DNA of 42,093 bases from Paludibacteraceae bacterium (GTDB lineage: Bacteria; Bacteroidota; Bacteroidia; Bacteroidales; Paludibacteraceae): NCBI GenBank assembly GCA_017632345.1, contig JAGBRL010000039.1, positions 1 to 42,093 of the forward strand, read 5' to 3'. A model generated the notes under the pieces. It saw only the letters and a list, made by a program, of their open reading frames with translations. It searched no databases and was not told the DNA's origin. Shown in pieces: positions 8,377-19,694 of the stretch (its first letter is position 1; each line of letters starts with the position of its first letter). Position numbers and translations under genes: made by a program.

Positions 8377-8781
8377 ATGCCTACAATTCAGCAATTAGTT
8401 AGAAAAGGAAGGGCTAGCCAGACTGACAAGAGCAAATCTCCAGCGTTGGACTCATGTCCACAGAGAAGAGGTGTTTGTGTGAGGGTTTATACAACAACTC
8501 CAAAGAAGCCTAACTCTGCAATGCGTAAGGTAGCTCGTGTGCGTTTGACTAATCAGAAGGAAGTGAATGCTTACATTCCGGGTGAAGGACACAACTTGCA
8601 GGAACACTCAATCGTTTTGGTTCGTGGTGGTCGTGTTAAGGACCTTCCGGGTGTGCGTTATCACGTAGTTCGCGGAACACTTGATACAGCAGGTGTAAAC
8701 GGACGTACACAGCGTCGTTCTAAGTATGGTGCTAAGAGACCAAAACCAGGACAGGCAGCTCCAGCAAAAGGTAAGAAATAA
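8377..8781 (+). CDS. rpsL: 30S ribosomal protein S12
   Basis: The 134-residue product begins [12 protein letters not shown] and contains the decoding-centre loops [20 protein letters not shown] and [14 protein letters not shown]12 sits at the A site of the 30S subunit and monitors codon-anticodon pairing. Both lysines of the classical streptomycin-resistance positions (TTPKKPNS and RVKDLPG) are present, so no resistance mutation is visible. It is the first gene of the superoperon, with rpsG 143 bp downstream. Confidence 0.98.
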   Translation: MPTIQQLVRKGRASQTDKSKSPALDSCPQRRGVCVRVYTTTPKKPNSAMRKVARVRLTNQKEVNAYIPGEGHNLQEHSIVLVRGGRVKDLPGVRYHVVRGTLDTAGVNGRTQRRSKYGAKRPKPGQAAPAKGKK

Positions 8782-8924
8782 TTGACAAATTAATTTCTTC
8801 GTTCTAATTAATCAAATTCAAAACAGTTTGAGTTTTACTGGTAGCAGATGAAGGTTGAGTAAATGGCTTGGCGTAGTCATTGAAGCGACGGAGCAACCAA
8901 AACAAAAACGGAAATTTAAGAAAA

Positions 8925-9401
8925 ATGAGAAAAGCAAAACCAAAAAAGAGGGTTATTATTCCAGACCCAATTTTTAACGAAGTGATGGTTACTAAGTTTG
9001 TTAACCATTTGATGTATGACGGAAAGAAGAGTATAGCTTACACTATATTCTACACTGCACTTGAAAACGTTAAGTCAAAGCTTCCTAACGAAGACAAGAC
9101 TCCTCTTGAAATTTGGAAGAAGGCTTTGGAAAACATCACTCCTCAGGTAGAGGTTAAGTCTCGCCGTGTTGGTGGTGCGACATTCCAGGTGCCAACAGAA
9201 ATCCGTCCGGAAAGAAAAGAGTCTATCTCTATGAAGAATCTTATCCTTTTCTCTCGTAAAAGAGGCGGAAAGACTATGGCTGATAAATTAGCTGCAGAGA
9301 TTGCAGATGCGTATAACAATCAGGGTGGTGCATTCAAGAAGAAAGAAGATATGCACAAGATGGCGGAAGCAAACCGTGCTTTTGCTCACTTCAGATTCTA
9401 A
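8925..9401 (+). CDS. rpsG: 30S ribosomal protein S7
   Basis: The ATG at 8925 gives [20 protein letters not shown], the usual start of Bacteroidota S7, and a normal length of 158 residues. An upstream codon at 8880 would add 15 residues not expected in the family. S7 nucleates the 3' major domain of 16S rRNA and lines the E site. Motifs include [17 protein letters not shown] and [21 protein letters not shown]. fusA follows after 28 bp. Confidence 0.97.
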   Translation: MRKAKPKKRVIIPDPIFNEVMVTKFVNHLMYDGKKSIAYTIFYTALENVKSKLPNEDKTPLEIWKKALENITPQVEVKSRRVGGATFQVPTEIRPERKESISMKNLILFSRKRGGKTMADKLAAEIADAYNNQGGAFKKKEDMHKMAEANRAFAHFRF

Positions 9402-9429
9402 TTTTTCAACCTTTTATTTTTTATAGAAA

Positions 9430-11547
9430 ATGGCTAAAGCGGATTTACAATATACAAGAAACATCGGTATCATGGCTCACATCGATGCCGGGAAGACTAC
9501 GACTTCTGAACGTATCTTGTTCTACACAGGTTTGACTCACAAAATCGGTGAAGTTCACGATGGTGGGGCTACTAGGGACTGGATGGAACAGGAGCAGGAA
9601 CGTGGTATCACTATTACGTCGGCTGCTACAACAACTCGTTGGAACTACGCTGGCAAACAATATAAGATTAACTTGATTGACACTCCGGGACACGTTGACT
9701 TCACTGTGGAAGTTGAGCGTTCTTTGCGTATCCTCGACGGCGCTGTGGCTGCGTTCTGTGCGGTGGGTGGTGTTGAGCCTCAGTCTGAAACTGTATGGCG
9801 TCAGGCTGACAAGTACAACGTTCCTCGTATCTGCTACGTGAACAAGATGGACCGTTCTGGTGCAAACTTCTTCGAAGTTGTTGAACAGGTTAAGACAGTT
9901 TTGGGAGCTAACCCATGTCCTATTCAGATTCCGGTAGGTGCTGAAGAAACTTTCAAGGGCGTTGTTGACCTTGTTAAGATGAAGGCTATCATCTGGAACG
10001 ACGAAACTATGGGCGCTCAGTACGAAGAGACTGAAATCCCTGCTGACCTTTTGGCTGAGGCTGAAGAGTGGAGAGGCAAGATGTTGGAAGCGGTTGCAGA
10101 GTGCGACGACGCTTTGATGGAAAAGTTCTTCGACGATCCTTCAACTATCACTGAAGACGAAATCCGCACAGCTATCCGCAAGGGTACTTTGTCTATGACA
10201 ATCTTCCCTATGATTTGCGGTTCTTCATTCAAGAACAAAGGTGTTCAGACTATGTTGGACGCTGTTTGCTCTTATTTGCCAAGCCCGCTTGACACTCCTG
10301 AAATCGTTGGTACTGACCCTCAGGATGCTGAAAAGCAGGTTGTTAGACATCCGGACGAAGACGAGCCTCTTTGCGCTTTGGCGTTTAAGATCGCTACTGA
10401 CCCTTATGTGGGACGTTTGTGCTTCTTCCGTGTTTACTCTGGTAAATTGGACGCAGGTTCTTATATATACAACACTCGTACAGACAAGAAGGAACGTATC
10501 TCTCGTTTGTTCCAGATGCACTCAAACAAGCAGAATCCGGTAGAAAAGGTGTCTGCAGGTGACATCGGCGCGGGTGTAGGTTTCAAGGATATCCGTACAG
10601 GTGACACATTGTGTTCTGAAGATGCACCAATGGTGCTTGAGTCTATCGACTTCCCAGATCCGGTTATCGGTATCGCTATCGAGCCTAAGACTCAGAAGGA
10701 TATTGACAAGCTGGGCAACGGTTTGGCTAAGTTGGCTGAAGAAGACCCTACATTTACAGTTAAGACAGACGAACAGTCTGGTCAGACTGTGATCTCTGGT
10801 ATGGGTGAGCTTCACTTGGAAATCATCATCGACCGTTTGAAACGTGAGTTCAAGGTTGAATGTAACCAGGGTCGTCCTCAGGTTTCTTACAAGGAAGCTA
10901 TCACAAGAACAGTTGAACACCGCGAAGTTTACAAGAAGCAGTCTGGTGGTCGTGGTAAGTACGCAGACATCTATGTTAAGGTAGGTCCTGTTGACGAAGG
11001 TTTCGAAGGTTCTTTGCAGTTCATCGACGAAGTTAAGGGTGGTAACATTCCTAAGGAATTTATCCCTTCAATCCAGAAAGGTTTCGCCGCTGCTATGAAG
11101 AACGGTGTTTTGGCAGGATTCCCTGTAGGACAGCTTAAGGTTGTTGTTGTGGACGGTTCGTTCCACCCAGTTGACTCTGACCAGTTGTCATTCGAAATCT
11201 GTGCAAACCTTGCGTTCAAGGAAGCTTGCGCTAAGGCTAAGCCAGTTTTGATGGAGCCTATCATGAAGCTTGAAGTTGTTACTCCAGAAGAAAACATGGG
11301 TGACGTTATCGGTGACTTGAACAAGCGCCGCGGTCAGGTGGAAGGTATGGAAACATCACGTTCCGGAGCTCGTATCGTTAAGGCTAAGGTGCCGTTGGCA
11401 GAAATGTTCGGTTACGTAACGTCTTTGCGTACAATCACATCAGGACGTGCTACTTCATCAATGGAATACTCTCACTTGGCAGAAGTTTCTACTTCTATCG
11501 CTAAGGGAGTGTTGGAAGAAGCTAAAGGTCGTGTGGATTTGCTGTAA
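9430..11547 (+). CDS. fusA: translation elongation factor G
   Basis: The 705-residue GTPase drives ribosomal translocation. The P-loop [19 protein letters not shown], the switch region [19 protein letters not shown] and NKMD are all present, followed by EF-G domains II-V with [20 protein letters not shown] near the C-terminus. The length is normal for bacterial EF-G. No tuf gene follows, as is usual for this operon in Bacteroidota. A hairpin separates it from rpsJ. Confidence 0.98.
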   Translation: MAKADLQYTRNIGIMAHIDAGKTTTSERILFYTGLTHKIGEVHDGGATRDWMEQEQERGITITSAATTTRWNYAGKQYKINLIDTPGHVDFTVEVERSLRILDGAVAAFCAVGGVEPQSETVWRQADKYNVPRICYVNKMDRSGANFFEVVEQVKTVLGANPCPIQIPVGAEETFKGVVDLVKMKAIIWNDETMGAQYEETEIPADLLAEAEEWRGKMLEAVAECDDALMEKFFDDPSTITEDEIRTAIRKGTLSMTIFPMICGSSFKNKGVQTMLDAVCSYLPSPLDTPEIVGTDPQDAEKQVVRHPDEDEPLCALAFKIATDPYVGRLCFFRVYSGKLDAGSYIYNTRTDKKERISRLFQMHSNKQNPVEKVSAGDIGAGVGFKDIRTGDTLCSEDAPMVLESIDFPDPVIGIAIEPKTQKDIDKLGNGLAKLAEEDPTFTVKTDEQSGQTVISGMGELHLEIIIDRLKREFKVECNQGRPQVSYKEAITRTVEHREVYKKQSGGRGKYADIYVKVGPVDEGFEGSLQFIDEVKGGNIPKEFIPSIQKGFAAAMKNGVLAGFPVGQLKVVVVDGSFHPVDSDQLSFEICANLAFKEACAKAKPVLMEPIMKLEVVTPEENMGDVIGDLNKRRGQVEGMETSRSGARIVKAKVPLAEMFGYVTSLRTITSGRATSSMEYSHLAEVSTSIAKGVLEEAKGRVDLL

Positions 11548-11561
11548 TCAGAAATATTAGC

Positions 11562-11595
11562 GGGGAGCTGATGCCTCAGGGCATCGGCCCCTCTT
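11562..11595 (+). terminator. possible attenuating hairpin after fusA
   Basis: GGGG and CCCC (11562-11565, 11588-11591) and GATGCC and GGCATC (11570-11575, 11580-11585) form a two-part stem followed by only TCTTT. It may lower transcription into the S10 part of the operon or protect the fusA mRNA. The weak T-tract argues against full termination. Confidence 0.45.
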
Positions 11596-11637
11596 TAAAA
11601 ACTTGATATTAAAACTATAAAATAGAATAGATTCAAA

Positions 11638-11946
11638 ATGAGTCAAAAAATTAGAATTAAATTGAAGTCTTACGACCACAACTTGGCAGACAAGTCTGCT
11701 GAGAAGATTGTTAAGACTGTAAAGTCAACAGGTGCTGTTGTTAGCGGTCCAATTCCGTTGCCAACTCACAAACGTATCTTTACTGTTAACCGTTCTACGT
11801 TCGTTAACAAGAAGTCAAGAGAACAGTTCCAGTTGTCTTCTTTCAAGAGATTGATCGACATCTACAGCTCTACATCAAAGACTGTTGATGCGCTCATGAA
11901 GTTGGAGTTGCCAAGTGGAGTAGAAGTTGAAATCAAAGTTGTTTGA
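11638..11946 (+). CDS. rpsJ: 30S ribosomal protein S10
   Basis: The product has 102 residues and begins [20 protein letters not shown], the usual S10 start. It carries the extended loop [29 protein letters not shown]10 binds the 3' domain of 16S rRNA and also partners with NusB in antitermination. It starts the S10 block 90 bp after fusA, and rplC follows at 26 bp. Confidence 0.97.
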   Translation: MSQKIRIKLKSYDHNLADKSAEKIVKTVKSTGAVVSGPIPLPTHKRIFTVNRSTFVNKKSREQFQLSSFKRLIDIYSSTSKTVDALMKLELPSGVEVEIKVV

Positions 11947-11972
11947 TTTAGTTTATTTAAATATTTAGTGAA

Positions 11973-12590
11973 ATGCCAGGATTATTAGGAAAAAAAATCG
12001 GAATGACATCCGTTTTCAGTGCCGATGGTAAAAATGTGCCATGCACTGTTGTCGAAGTAGGTCCTTGTGTGGTTACACAGATTAAGACTGTTGATGTAGA
12101 TGGCTATGACGCAGTTCAGATTGGGTTCGAAGACAAGAAGGAAAAGAACACAACTGCTGCAGAAATGGGTCACTTCAAGAAAGCAGGTGTATCACCAAAG
12201 AGACACTTGGCCGAGTTCAAAGGTTTTGAAACAGAGTACAAATTGGGTGATGTTATCACTGTTGAGATGTTTGACGAAGGTTCTTTCGTTGACGTTGTAG
12301 GTACTTCAAAAGGTAAGGGATTCCAAGGTGTTGTAAAGAGACACGGATTTGGTGGAGTTCAGCAGACTACTCACGGTCAGCACAACCGTTTGAGACACCC
12401 AGGTTCTATCGGTGCATGTTCTTACCCTGCAAAGGTGTTCAAGGGTATGAGAATGGCCGGACAGAAGGGCGGCGACCGTGTTACAGTGCAAAACCTTCAA
12501 GTGTTAAAAGTTATTCCTGAAAACAACCTGTTGGTTATCAAAGGTTCGTTGCCAGGAGCAAAAGGTTCAATCGTAATAGTTAATAAGTAA
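11973..12590 (+). CDS. rplC: 50S ribosomal protein L3
   Basis: The 205-residue product begins [15 protein letters not shown]. The loop that reaches toward the peptidyl-transferase centre is recognisable ([20 protein letters not shown]). L3 is an early assembly protein of the 50S subunit. Its TAA shares one base with the ATG of rplD, which suggests translational coupling. Confidence 0.97.
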   Translation: MPGLLGKKIGMTSVFSADGKNVPCTVVEVGPCVVTQIKTVDVDGYDAVQIGFEDKKEKNTTAAEMGHFKKAGVSPKRHLAEFKGFETEYKLGDVITVEMFDEGSFVDVVGTSKGKGFQGVVKRHGFGGVQQTTHGQHNRLRHPGSIGACSYPAKVFKGMRMAGQKGGDRVTVQNLQVLKVIPENNLLVIKGSLPGAKGSIVIVNK

Positions 12591-13219
12591 TGGAACTCAG
12601 CGTATATAACATTAAGGGAGAAGATACCGGAAAGAAAGTAACTTTGAGCGATGCTGTGTTTGGTATTGAACCAAACGACCACGTTATCTATTTGGACGTT
12701 AAGCAGTATTTGGCAAACCAGCGTCAGGGTACTCACAAGTCAAAAGAGAGAAGCGAAGTCTCGGGCAGTACAAAGAAGTTGGGTCGTCAGAAAGGTGGCG
12801 GCGGCGCTCGTCGCGGTGACATCAATTCGCCGGTTTTGGTAGGTGGAGGTCGTGTATTCGGTCCTGTTCCACGTGACTATAGTTTCAAATTGAACAAAAA
12901 AACAAAGACGTTGGCTCGTAAGTCTGCGTTGTCTTACAAGGCGAAGGAAAATGGTCTTGTAGTGGTAGAAGACTTCACTTTTGAAGCTCCAAAGACTAAA
13001 GAATGCGTTGCATTGGCAAATAATTTGAAAATTTCTGATAAGAAAACGCTAATTGTTTTGTCAGAAGCAAATAAAAACGTATATTTGTCGGCACGTAATT
13101 TGAAGAAGACTAAGGTGATGGTGGCTTCGGACATCAACACTTATAGCATTTTGGATGCGAAGTGCGTTGTTCTTACAGAGAGTGCGTTGGCAAATATAGA
13201 AAAAAACTTAAATGCGTAA
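12590..13219 (+). CDS. rplD: 50S ribosomal protein L4
   Basis: The product has 209 residues. The extended loop [20 protein letters not shown] and the following [20 protein letters not shown] match the part of L4 that lines the exit tunnel near the macrolide site. In E. coli L4 also autoregulates its operon; nothing in this sequence shows that here. It overlaps rplC by one base. Confidence 0.97.
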   Translation: MELSVYNIKGEDTGKKVTLSDAVFGIEPNDHVIYLDVKQYLANQRQGTHKSKERSEVSGSTKKLGRQKGGGGARRGDINSPVLVGGGRVFGPVPRDYSFKLNKKTKTLARKSALSYKAKENGLVVVEDFTFEAPKTKECVALANNLKISDKKTLIVLSEANKNVYLSARNLKKTKVMVASDINTYSILDAKCVVLTESALANIEKNLNA

Positions 13220-13224
13220 GGAGG
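13218..13224 (+). promoter_or_regulatory. strong Shine-Dalgarno deciding the rplW start
   Basis: AAGGAGG lies 8 nt before the ATG at 13233 and overlaps the end of rplD. An earlier in-frame ATG at 13212 has no such site. This is a stronger ribosome binding site than most in this window. Confidence 0.75.
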
Positions 13225-13232
13225 TCGAAAAG

Positions 13233-13520
13233 ATGAGTATCATAATTAAACCGATAGTTACAGAAAAGATGACGGGGCTAGAGAAACTCTCTCGCTACGG
13301 TTTCCGTGTATCTAAGAATGCCAACAAGATCGAAATTAAGAAGGCTATAGAAGACATGTACAACGTAACGGTTGTATCTGTGAACACAATGCAGGTTAAG
13401 GGCAAGAACAAGAGCCGTTACACAAAGACAGGTGTCATAAAGGGCACAACAGCGTCTTATAAAAAGGCTATTGTTACTGTTAAGGAAGGTGAAGTAATAG
13501 ATTTTTATTCAAATAATTAA
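13233..13520 (+). CDS. rplW: 50S ribosomal protein L23
   Basis: I choose ATG 13233, giving [13 protein letters not shown] and 95 residues, because of the Shine-Dalgarno and the normal family start. L23 sits at the exit-tunnel mouth and docks trigger factor and SRP. The segment [24 protein letters not shown] is the rRNA-binding loop. rplB follows after 2 bp. Confidence 0.95.
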   Translation: MSIIIKPIVTEKMTGLEKLSRYGFRVSKNANKIEIKKAIEDMYNVTVVSVNTMQVKGKNKSRYTKTGVIKGTTASYKKAIVTVKEGEVIDFYSNN

Positions 13521-13522
13521 AA

Positions 13523-14347
13523 ATGGCTGTTCGTAAATTCAAACCCACAACACCGGGGCAGAGACACAAAGTTATTGGTGCGTTTGATACAATTACTGCA
13601 AGCACACCAGAAAAATCTCTTGTAAAAGGTTTTTCTAAGACAGGTGGACGTAACAACGTCGGTAAGATGACAATGCGTTACATCGGTGGAGGACACAAGA
13701 GAAAGTATAGAGTAATTGACTTTAAAAGAGACAAAGACGGAATTCCGGCAACTGTAAAGACAATCGAATACGACCCAAATCGTTCGGCTCGTATCGCGCT
13801 GTTGTTCTATGCAGACGGAGAAAAGCGCTACATCCTCGCTCCTAATGGATTGCAGGTAGGACAGAAGTTGATGTCTGGTGCTGAGGCAGATCCTGAAGTA
13901 GGTAATGCTTTGCCTTTGCAGAACATTCCTCTAGGTACAGTGATTCATAACCTTGAATTGCGTCCAGGTCAGGGAGCTGCTTTGGTTCGTTCGGCTGGTA
14001 CATTCGCTCAGCTTACTTCAAAGGAAGGTAAGTATGCTATCATCAAATTGCCTTCAGGCGAAACTCGAATGATCCTTTGTACTTGCAAGGCAACTGTCGG
14101 TACTGTAGGAAATTCGGATCACGCTTTGGAACGTTCAGGTAAGGCAGGTCGTTCTCGTTGGTTAGGACGTCGCCCTCGTACTCGTGCCGTAGTTATGAAC
14201 CCTGTTGATCACCCAATGGGTGGTGGTGAAGGACGTCAGTCTGGAGGTCACCCAAGATCACGCAAGGGCTTGTTGGCTAAGGGATACAAGACAAGAGCAC
14301 CTAAGAATGCTTCTAACAAGTACATTATTGAAAGAAGGAAAAAGTAA
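13523..14347 (+). CDS. rplB: 50S ribosomal protein L2
   Basis: The product has 274 residues. It carries the central OB/SH3 region and the conserved C-terminal segment with [20 protein letters not shown], close to the peptidyl-transferase centre. L2 is required for subunit association. The position after rplW is canonical. Confidence 0.98.
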   Translation: MAVRKFKPTTPGQRHKVIGAFDTITASTPEKSLVKGFSKTGGRNNVGKMTMRYIGGGHKRKYRVIDFKRDKDGIPATVKTIEYDPNRSARIALLFYADGEKRYILAPNGLQVGQKLMSGAEADPEVGNALPLQNIPLGTVIHNLELRPGQGAALVRSAGTFAQLTSKEGKYAIIKLPSGETRMILCTCKATVGTVGNSDHALERSGKAGRSRWLGRRPRTRAVVMNPVDHPMGGGEGRQSGGHPRSRKGLLAKGYKTRAPKNASNKYIIERRKK

Positions 14348-14366
14348 TTTGATTAAAAGGTAGATT

Positions 14367-14636
14367 ATGAGTCGATCATTAAAAAAAGGTCCATATATCA
14401 ACGTGAAGCTTGAGAAGAAAATTCTTGCGATGAACGAAAGCGGAAAGAAATCCGTGATCAAGACATGGGCTAGAGCTTCAATGATATCACCAGACTTTGT
14501 TGGTCATACAATTGCAGTTCATAACGGAAATAAGTTTATTCCCGTTTACGTTACAGAGAATATGGTAGGCCACAAGTTGGGCGAGTTCTCTTTAACTCGT
14601 AACTTTAGAGGTCACGGAGGAAACAAGAAGAAATAA
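14367..14636 (+). CDS. rpsS: 30S ribosomal protein S19
   Basis: The product has 89 residues and begins [19 protein letters not shown]. It contains [22 protein letters not shown] and [14 protein letters not shown]19 is in the head of the 30S subunit near the A site, in contact with S13. The length is normal. Confidence 0.97.
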   Translation: MSRSLKKGPYINVKLEKKILAMNESGKKSVIKTWARASMISPDFVGHTIAVHNGNKFIPVYVTENMVGHKLGEFSLTRNFRGHGGNKKK

Positions 14637-14674
14637 TCCGTGCATAAGAAGAATTTAAAAAGGTTATAAATAAA

Positions 14675-15079
14675 ATGGGTAAAAGAAAGCATAACTCAGC
14701 AGAGGTAAGAAAAGAGGCTTTGAAGTCGCTTTATTTCGCTAAGTTGAACAACGTGCCTACTTCTCCTCGCAAGATGCGCCTGGTGGCGGATATGATTCGC
14801 GGGATGGAAGCCTACAGAGCACTCAGTGTGTTGAAGTTCTCTTCTAAGGAAGCTTCAATCCGTATGGAGAAATTGCTACGTTCTGCCATTGCGAACTGGG
14901 AAAAGAAGAACGATAAGACGGCAGACAACGGAATGTTGTATGTGAGCGCGGTTTATGTGGACTCTTCAAGCATGTTGAAAAGATTGCGTACAGCGCCTCA
15001 GGGTAGAGGTTACAGAATACGTAAACGCTCTAACCACGTGACTTTGTATGTTGATAGTATTAACAACGAAAACAATTAA
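14675..15079 (+). CDS. rplV: 50S ribosomal protein L22
   Basis: The 134-residue product has [20 protein letters not shown] and a tunnel-lining beta hairpin ending in [20 protein letters not shown]. The N-terminal 20 residues are longer than in E. coli but typical of Bacteroidota. L22 lines the exit tunnel opposite L4. Confidence 0.97.
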   Translation: MGKRKHNSAEVRKEALKSLYFAKLNNVPTSPRKMRLVADMIRGMEAYRALSVLKFSSKEASIRMEKLLRSAIANWEKKNDKTADNGMLYVSAVYVDSSSMLKRLRTAPQGRGYRIRKRSNHVTLYVDSINNENN

Positions 15080-15086
15080 TAGTTAG

Positions 15087-15830
15087 ATGGGACAGAAAGT
15101 AAATCCAGTAAGCAACCGTTTGGGTATCATCAGAGGTTGGGATTCTAATTGGTACGGCGGAAAAAATTACGGCGATACTATCTTGGAAGATGCTAAGATT
15201 AGAAAGTATCTTAATGCCCGTCTTGCTAAAGCAAGCGTTTCAAGAATTGTTATCGAACGTACATTGAAACTTGTCACTATCACTGTATGCACTGCTCGTC
15301 CGGGCTTGATTATAGGCAAGGGCGGTCAGGAAGTTGACAAGCTTAAGGAAGAGTTAAAGAAGATCACTAAGAAGTCTGACAAGGCTGAAAGAGAGGTTCA
15401 GATCAATATCTACGAAGTTAGAAGACCTGAATTGGACGCAGTTATCGTGGCTAACAATGTAGCTCGCCAGATTGAAGGCAAGATAGCTTACCGCCGCGCC
15501 ACTAAGATGGCGATCTCTTCTACAATGAAGATGGGTGCCGAAGGTATCAAGATTCAGGTGTCTGGACGTTTGAACGGTGCGGAAATGGCTCGTTCTGAAA
15601 TGTACAAGGAAGGTAGAACTCCTTTGCACACATTCAGAGCTGACATTGACTACGCTCAGGCAGAGGCCTTGACAAAGGTAGGCTTGATCGGCGTTAAAGT
15701 TTGGATCTGCCGTGGCGAAATCTACGGTAAGAAAGACTTGGCTCCTTCATTTGCGGTAAAGGAAACTGGACGCGGAGGAAACAGCGCATCAGGCTCTAAG
15801 AGAGGTGGTTTCAACAAGAAAAGAAAATAA
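15087..15830 (+). CDS. rpsC: 30S ribosomal protein S3
   Basis: The 247-residue product has the start [20 protein letters not shown] and a KH domain with [17 protein letters not shown]3 lies at the mRNA entry channel and takes part in helicase activity. The C-terminus is a Gly/Lys/Arg-rich tail ([20 protein letters not shown]). Confidence 0.97.
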   Translation: MGQKVNPVSNRLGIIRGWDSNWYGGKNYGDTILEDAKIRKYLNARLAKASVSRIVIERTLKLVTITVCTARPGLIIGKGGQEVDKLKEELKKITKKSDKAEREVQINIYEVRRPELDAVIVANNVARQIEGKIAYRRATKMAISSTMKMGAEGIKIQVSGRLNGAEMARSEMYKEGRTPLHTFRADIDYAQAEALTKVGLIGVKVWICRGEIYGKKDLAPSFAVKETGRGGNSASGSKRGGFNKKRK

Positions 15831-15851
15831 ACTGTAATTTAATTTAAAGAG

Positions 15852-16286
15852 ATGTTACAGCCAAAAAAGACAAAGTTCAGAAGACAGCAGAAAGGACGCA
15901 TGAAAGGCATCGCCCACAGAGGCAATCAGCTTGCGTTCGGTTCTTTTGGTATCAAAGTTCTTGAATCAAAGTGGATTACAGGTCGTCAGATTGAGGCTGC
16001 TCGTATCGCTGTTACGCGTTACATGCAGAGACAAGGTCAGATCTGGATCAGAATATTCCCTGACAAGCCAATTACCAAGAAGCCTGCTGAAGTGCGTATG
16101 GGTAAAGGTAAGGGTTCTCCAGAAGGATTCGTTGCTCCTGTTACTCCAGGTAGAGTTGTTATCGAAGTTGAGGGCGTATCTTACGAAATCGCTAAGGAAG
16201 CATTGCGTTTGGCAGCTCAGAAACTTCCGGTTACGACTAAGTTTATAGTTCGTCGTGATTATGACGCTCAAACTCAAAATGTATAA
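15852..16286 (+). CDS. rplP: 50S ribosomal protein L16
   Basis: The product has 144 residues. [20 protein letters not shown] and [20 protein letters not shown] are the signature N-terminus and the loop contacting tRNA at the A site. In E. coli an Arg in the region RMGKGKG is hydroxylated; a matching segment is present here. rpmC follows after 5 bp. Confidence 0.97.
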   Translation: MLQPKKTKFRRQQKGRMKGIAHRGNQLAFGSFGIKVLESKWITGRQIEAARIAVTRYMQRQGQIWIRIFPDKPITKKPAEVRMGKGKGSPEGFVAPVTPGRVVIEVEGVSYEIAKEALRLAAQKLPVTTKFIVRRDYDAQTQNV

Positions 16287-16291
16287 GACCT

Positions 16292-16489
16292 ATGAAGATA
16301 ACAGAATTAAAAGGATTGAATAACGAGGAACTCCAAGAAAAGTTGCTTGCCGAAAAGGCAAAATTGACTCGTATGAAATTAGATCATGCAATTTCTCCAT
16401 TGGAAAATCCTTCTCAGATCAAAGCGTTGCGTAAAGATATCGCTCGTATCAAAACAGAAATGCGTCTGAGAGAACTTAACGTACAATAA
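16292..16489 (+). CDS. rpmC: 50S ribosomal protein L29
   Basis: The product has 65 residues forming two helices, with LNNEELQEKLLAEKAKL and NPSQIKALRKDIARIKTEMR. L29 borders the exit tunnel beside L23. Confidence 0.96.
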   Translation: MKITELKGLNNEELQEKLLAEKAKLTRMKLDHAISPLENPSQIKALRKDIARIKTEMRLRELNVQ

Positions 16490-16509
16490 CCAATTGAGCT
16501 TGATTTAAA

Positions 16510-16761
16510 ATGAGAAATTTAAGAAAAGAAAGACAAGGGGTTGTTTTCAGCAACAAGATGGATAAAACCATCACTGTTGCTGTTAAATGGAAAGAAAAAC
16601 ACCCTATTTATCAGAAGTTCGTTAACAAAACGAAGAAATATCACGCTCATGACGAGAAGAATGAATGCAGCATTGGCGACACAGTGAGAATCATGGAAAC
16701 TCGTCCTTTGAGCAAGACAAAAAGATGGCGATTAGTTGAAATAATCGAAAAAGTTAAGTAA
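16510..16761 (+). CDS. rpsQ: 30S ribosomal protein S17
   Basis: The product has 83 residues. [20 protein letters not shown] and [20 protein letters not shown] are diagnostic of this OB-fold primary assembly protein. rplN follows after 2 bp. Confidence 0.97.
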   Translation: MRNLRKERQGVVFSNKMDKTITVAVKWKEKHPIYQKFVNKTKKYHAHDEKNECSIGDTVRIMETRPLSKTKRWRLVEIIEKVK

Positions 16762-16763
16762 TT

Positions 16764-17129
16764 ATGATACAACAAGAATCAAGATTGAATATTGCTGATA
16801 ATAGTGGCGGTAAGGAAGCGTTGTGTATCCGCGTTTTGGGCGGTACCGGCAAGCGTTATGCTACTGTTGGGGATGTTATCGTAGTGACGGTAAAGAGCGT
16901 TATCCCTTCAAGTGATATGAAAAAAGGCGCAGTTTCAAAGGCCGTTGTAGTTCGTACTAAGAAGGAAATTAGACGTCCGGACGGGTCTTATATCCGTTTC
17001 GATGACAACGCATGCGTGTTGTTGAACGGAGCTGGCGAAATGAGAGCGAGCCGTATATTCGGACCGGTAGCGAGAGAGCTTCGTGCTACTAACATGAAGA
17101 TTGTTTCGCTTGCGCCAGAGGTACTTTAA
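16764..17129 (+). CDS. rplN: 50S ribosomal protein L14
   Basis: The product has 121 residues and begins [20 protein letters not shown]. The conserved [19 protein letters not shown] and the C-terminal GPVARELR are seen. L14 forms intersubunit bridges and is the binding face for RsfS. Confidence 0.98.
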   Translation: MIQQESRLNIADNSGGKEALCIRVLGGTGKRYATVGDVIVVTVKSVIPSSDMKKGAVSKAVVVRTKKEIRRPDGSYIRFDDNACVLLNGAGEMRASRIFGPVARELRATNMKIVSLAPEVL

Positions 17130-17149
17130 TATTAAAAGATTTTGAAGTA

Positions 17150-17470
17150 ATGAGTAAATTGCATATTAAAAAGGGTGATACGGTTTATGTGAACACAGGA
17201 AAAGACAAAGGCAAGACAGGCGTTGTCACTAAAGTTCTTGTGAAGGAAAACCGTGCTATTGTTGAGGGCTTGAACATGGTGAACAGAAACACTAAGCCTA
17301 ATGCAAAGAATCCTCAGGGAGGAATTATCAAGAAGGAAGCACCTATCCATATCTCGAATCTGAATCCGCTTGACCCTAAGTCTGGCAAGCCTACTCGTAT
17401 AGGCCGCAGATTGAATGCAGATAACAAGTTGGTGCGTTACGCTAAAAAATCAGGGGAGGAAATTAAATAA
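17150..17470 (+). CDS. rplX: 50S ribosomal protein L24
   Basis: The product has 106 residues with a KOW motif, [21 protein letters not shown]24 starts 50S assembly by binding domain I of 23S rRNA. Its stop overlaps the start of rplE by one base, and GGGGAGG lies 11 nt before that start. Confidence 0.97.
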   Translation: MSKLHIKKGDTVYVNTGKDKGKTGVVTKVLVKENRAIVEGLNMVNRNTKPNAKNPQGGIIKKEAPIHISNLNPLDPKSGKPTRIGRRLNADNKLVRYAKKSGEEIK

Positions 17471-18021
17471 TGAATACAGCACAATTGAAAAAGGAATACG
17501 CTGAGCGTATTGTTCCTGTCCTTTTTAAGGAATTTGGCTATAAGTCAATTATGGAAGTTCCTGTCCTTGAAAAGATCGTTATCAACCAGGGGTTGGGACA
17601 GGCTGTTGCAGACAAGAAGATCATCGAGGTTGCTATCAACGAGTTGACTGCAATCACTGGTCAGAAGGCTGTTGCGACATTGTCTAGAAAGGACATCTCT
17701 AACTTCAAGTTGCGTAAGAAAATGCCTATCGGTGTTCGCGTGACTTTGCGCAGAGAGAGAATGTACGAATTCTTGGAAAGATTGGTGAAGGTGGCGTTGC
17801 CTCGTATCCGTGACTTCAAGGGTATCGAATCTAAGTTCGACGGTATGGGTAACTATACTTTGGGTATTCAGGAGCAGATCATATTCCCGGAAATCAACAT
17901 CGACGCAATCTCGAAGTTGATGGGTATGAACATCACTTTCGTAACGTCGGCTAAGACAGACGAAGAGGGTTACGCTTTGTTGAAAGAATTTGGATTACCT
18001 TTTAAAAACATTAAAAGATAA
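17470..18021 (+). CDS. rplE: 50S ribosomal protein L5
   Basis: The product has 183 residues. It has [20 protein letters not shown] and [17 protein letters not shown], typical of L5, the 5S rRNA-binding protein of the central protuberance that contacts P-site tRNA. Confidence 0.98.
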   Translation: MNTAQLKKEYAERIVPVLFKEFGYKSIMEVPVLEKIVINQGLGQAVADKKIIEVAINELTAITGQKAVATLSRKDISNFKLRKKMPIGVRVTLRRERMYEFLERLVKVALPRIRDFKGIESKFDGMGNYTLGIQEQIIFPEINIDAISKLMGMNITFVTSAKTDEEGYALLKEFGLPFKNIKR

Positions 18022-18028
18022 GTAAAAG

Positions 18029-18298
18029 ATGGCAAAAGAATCAATGAAAGCTCGTGAAGTTAAACGAGCAAAACTTTGCGCCAAATATGCAGAAAAGAGA
18101 GCTAAGCTTAAAGCGGAAGGAAACTACGAAGCTTTGCAGGCTCTTCCTAAGAATGCCTCTCCAGTACGCTTGCACAACCGTTGCAAGCTTACTGGAAGAC
18201 CAAAGGGCTATATCCGCCTTTTCGGTATTTCTCGTATTCAGTTCAGAGAAATGGCTTCTGCAGGTTTGATTCCAGGCGTAAAGAAGGCAAGCTGGTAA
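18029..18298 (+). CDS. rpsN: 30S ribosomal protein S14, zinc-free form
   Basis: The product has 89 residues and ends [20 protein letters not shown] followed by [18 protein letters not shown]. It is the long type without the CxxC...CxxC zinc ribbon. S14 sits in the 30S head beside S3 and S10. rpsH follows after a 55-bp gap. Confidence 0.97.
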   Translation: MAKESMKAREVKRAKLCAKYAEKRAKLKAEGNYEALQALPKNASPVRLHNRCKLTGRPKGYIRLFGISRIQFREMASAGLIPGVKKASW

Positions 18299-18353
18299 GA
18301 AATCACTTTAGTTTTAAATATTGTCAGGGCAGACCTGATTAATTTAATTTATT

Positions 18354-18749
18354 ATGACAGATCCAATAGCAGATTATCTAACAAGATTGAGGAACGCTAT
18401 TCGTGCTAAGCACAGAGTATTGGAAGTTCCTGCTTCAAATTTGAAGAAAGAAATTACTAAGATATTGCTTGACAAGGGCTATATCTTGAACTACAAGTTT
18501 GTTGAAGACGGTCCTCAGGGCTCTATCAAGATCGCTCTGAAGTATGATCCGGTTAACAAAGTGAACGCAATCAAGAACTTGAAGAGAGTTTCTACTCCAG
18601 GTTTGCGTAAGTACGTAGGTTACAAAGATATGCCTAAGGTTTTGAACGGTCTAGGTATAGCGATAGTATCTACATCTAAGGGTGTTATGACGGATAAGGA
18701 AGCTCGCGACTTGAAAGTGGGCGGAGAAGTGTTATGTTTTGTATATTAA
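18354..18749 (+). CDS. rpsH: 30S ribosomal protein S8
   Basis: The product has 131 residues. It begins [20 protein letters not shown] and ends [20 protein letters not shown] followed by VLCFVY. S8 binds the central domain of 16S rRNA and in E. coli is the translational repressor of the spc operon; no repressor site is evident here. Confidence 0.97.
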   Translation: MTDPIADYLTRLRNAIRAKHRVLEVPASNLKKEITKILLDKGYILNYKFVEDGPQGSIKIALKYDPVNKVNAIKNLKRVSTPGLRKYVGYKDMPKVLNGLGIAIVSTSKGVMTDKEARDLKVGGEVLCFVY

Positions 18750-18753
18750 TATT

Positions 18754-18759
18754 AGGAGG
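18754..18759 (+). promoter_or_regulatory. Shine-Dalgarno of rplF
   Basis: AGGAGG lies 8 nt before the ATG of rplF, one of the few strong sites in the operon. Most of its neighbours have only A-rich leaders. Confidence 0.65.
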
Positions 18760-18767
18760 AATTGTAA

Positions 18768-19322
18768 ATGTCAAGAATAGGAAATTTGCCAATTAGTGTT
18801 CCGGCTGGTGTTACAGTTTCTGTTAAGGATAACAATGTAACAGTTAAAGGTCCAAAAGGAGAGTTGTCTCAATTTGTGAATCCGGACATCACTGTAGATA
18901 TTAAAGATGGTGAAATCAAGTTGTCAAGACCTACAGACAACGGACCTCACCGCTCTATGCATGGTCTTTACCGCGCTTTGATCAACAATATGGTTGTTGG
19001 CGTGACTGAAGGTTACAAAAAGGAACTTGAGCTTGTAGGTGTAGGTTACCGTGTCTCTAACCAGGGTCAGGTGCTTGAATTTGCTTTGGGCTTCACTCAT
19101 AACATCTTCTTGCAGTTGCCTAAGGAAATCAAGATAGAGACTAAGAGCGAACGTAACCAGAACCCTTTGGTTATTTTGGAAAGCTGTGACAAGCAGTTGC
19201 TTGGACAGGTTTGCGCTAAGATCCGTTCTTTCCGTAAGCCAGAGCCGTACAAGGGTAAGGGTATCAAGTTTGTTGGAGAACAGATTCGCAGAAAAGCTGG
19301 TAAGTCGGCAGGTGCTAAGTAA
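18768..19322 (+). CDS. rplF: 50S ribosomal protein L6
   Basis: The product has 184 residues with two duplicated domains. MSRIGNLPISVPAGVTVSVK and the C-terminal RKPEPYKGKGIKFVGEQIRR are diagnostic. L6 binds near the sarcin-ricin loop. Confidence 0.98.
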   Translation: MSRIGNLPISVPAGVTVSVKDNNVTVKGPKGELSQFVNPDITVDIKDGEIKLSRPTDNGPHRSMHGLYRALINNMVVGVTEGYKKELELVGVGYRVSNQGQVLEFALGFTHNIFLQLPKEIKIETKSERNQNPLVILESCDKQLLGQVCAKIRSFRKPEPYKGKGIKFVGEQIRRKAGKSAGAK

Positions 19323-19343
19323 TTTACGTAAATCGGTATTATC

Positions 19344-19688
19344 ATGACTGAAAAAATTCAAAGAAGACTCAAAATAAAAAAGAGCATACGCGGAAAGATT
19401 TCTGGGTCTGCAGAAAGACCACGTATGACAGTTTTCAGAAGCAACAAGCAGATCTATGTTCAGCTTATTGATGATTTGGCTGGCAAGACATTGGCCTCAG
19501 CTTCTTCTTTGGCGATAACTGAAAAGGTTGCTAAGAAGGAACAGGCTGCAAAGGTTGGTGAAATTATTGCAAAGAAAGCTGCAGAAGCAGGTATAAAAGA
19601 CGTTGTGTTTGACCGTAACGGCTATTTGTATCATGGTAGAATCAAAGAGTTGGCTGATGCTGCTCGTAATGGTGGACTTAATTTTTAA
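19344..19688 (+). CDS. rplR: 50S ribosomal protein L18
   Basis: The product has 114 residues. [20 protein letters not shown] and the C-terminal [20 protein letters not shown] are typical. L18 binds 5S rRNA with L5. Confidence 0.97.
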   Translation: MTEKIQRRLKIKKSIRGKISGSAERPRMTVFRSNKQIYVQLIDDLAGKTLASASSLAITEKVAKKEQAAKVGEIIAKKAAEAGIKDVVFDRNGYLYHGRIKELADAARNGGLNF

Positions 19689-19694
19689 TAGATT

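Noticed and set aside
10241..10543. Reading frames antisense to or shifted within fusA, the ribosomal genes, secY and the TPR genes
   Set aside because: They are shadows of strongly conserved genes, without their own start signals.
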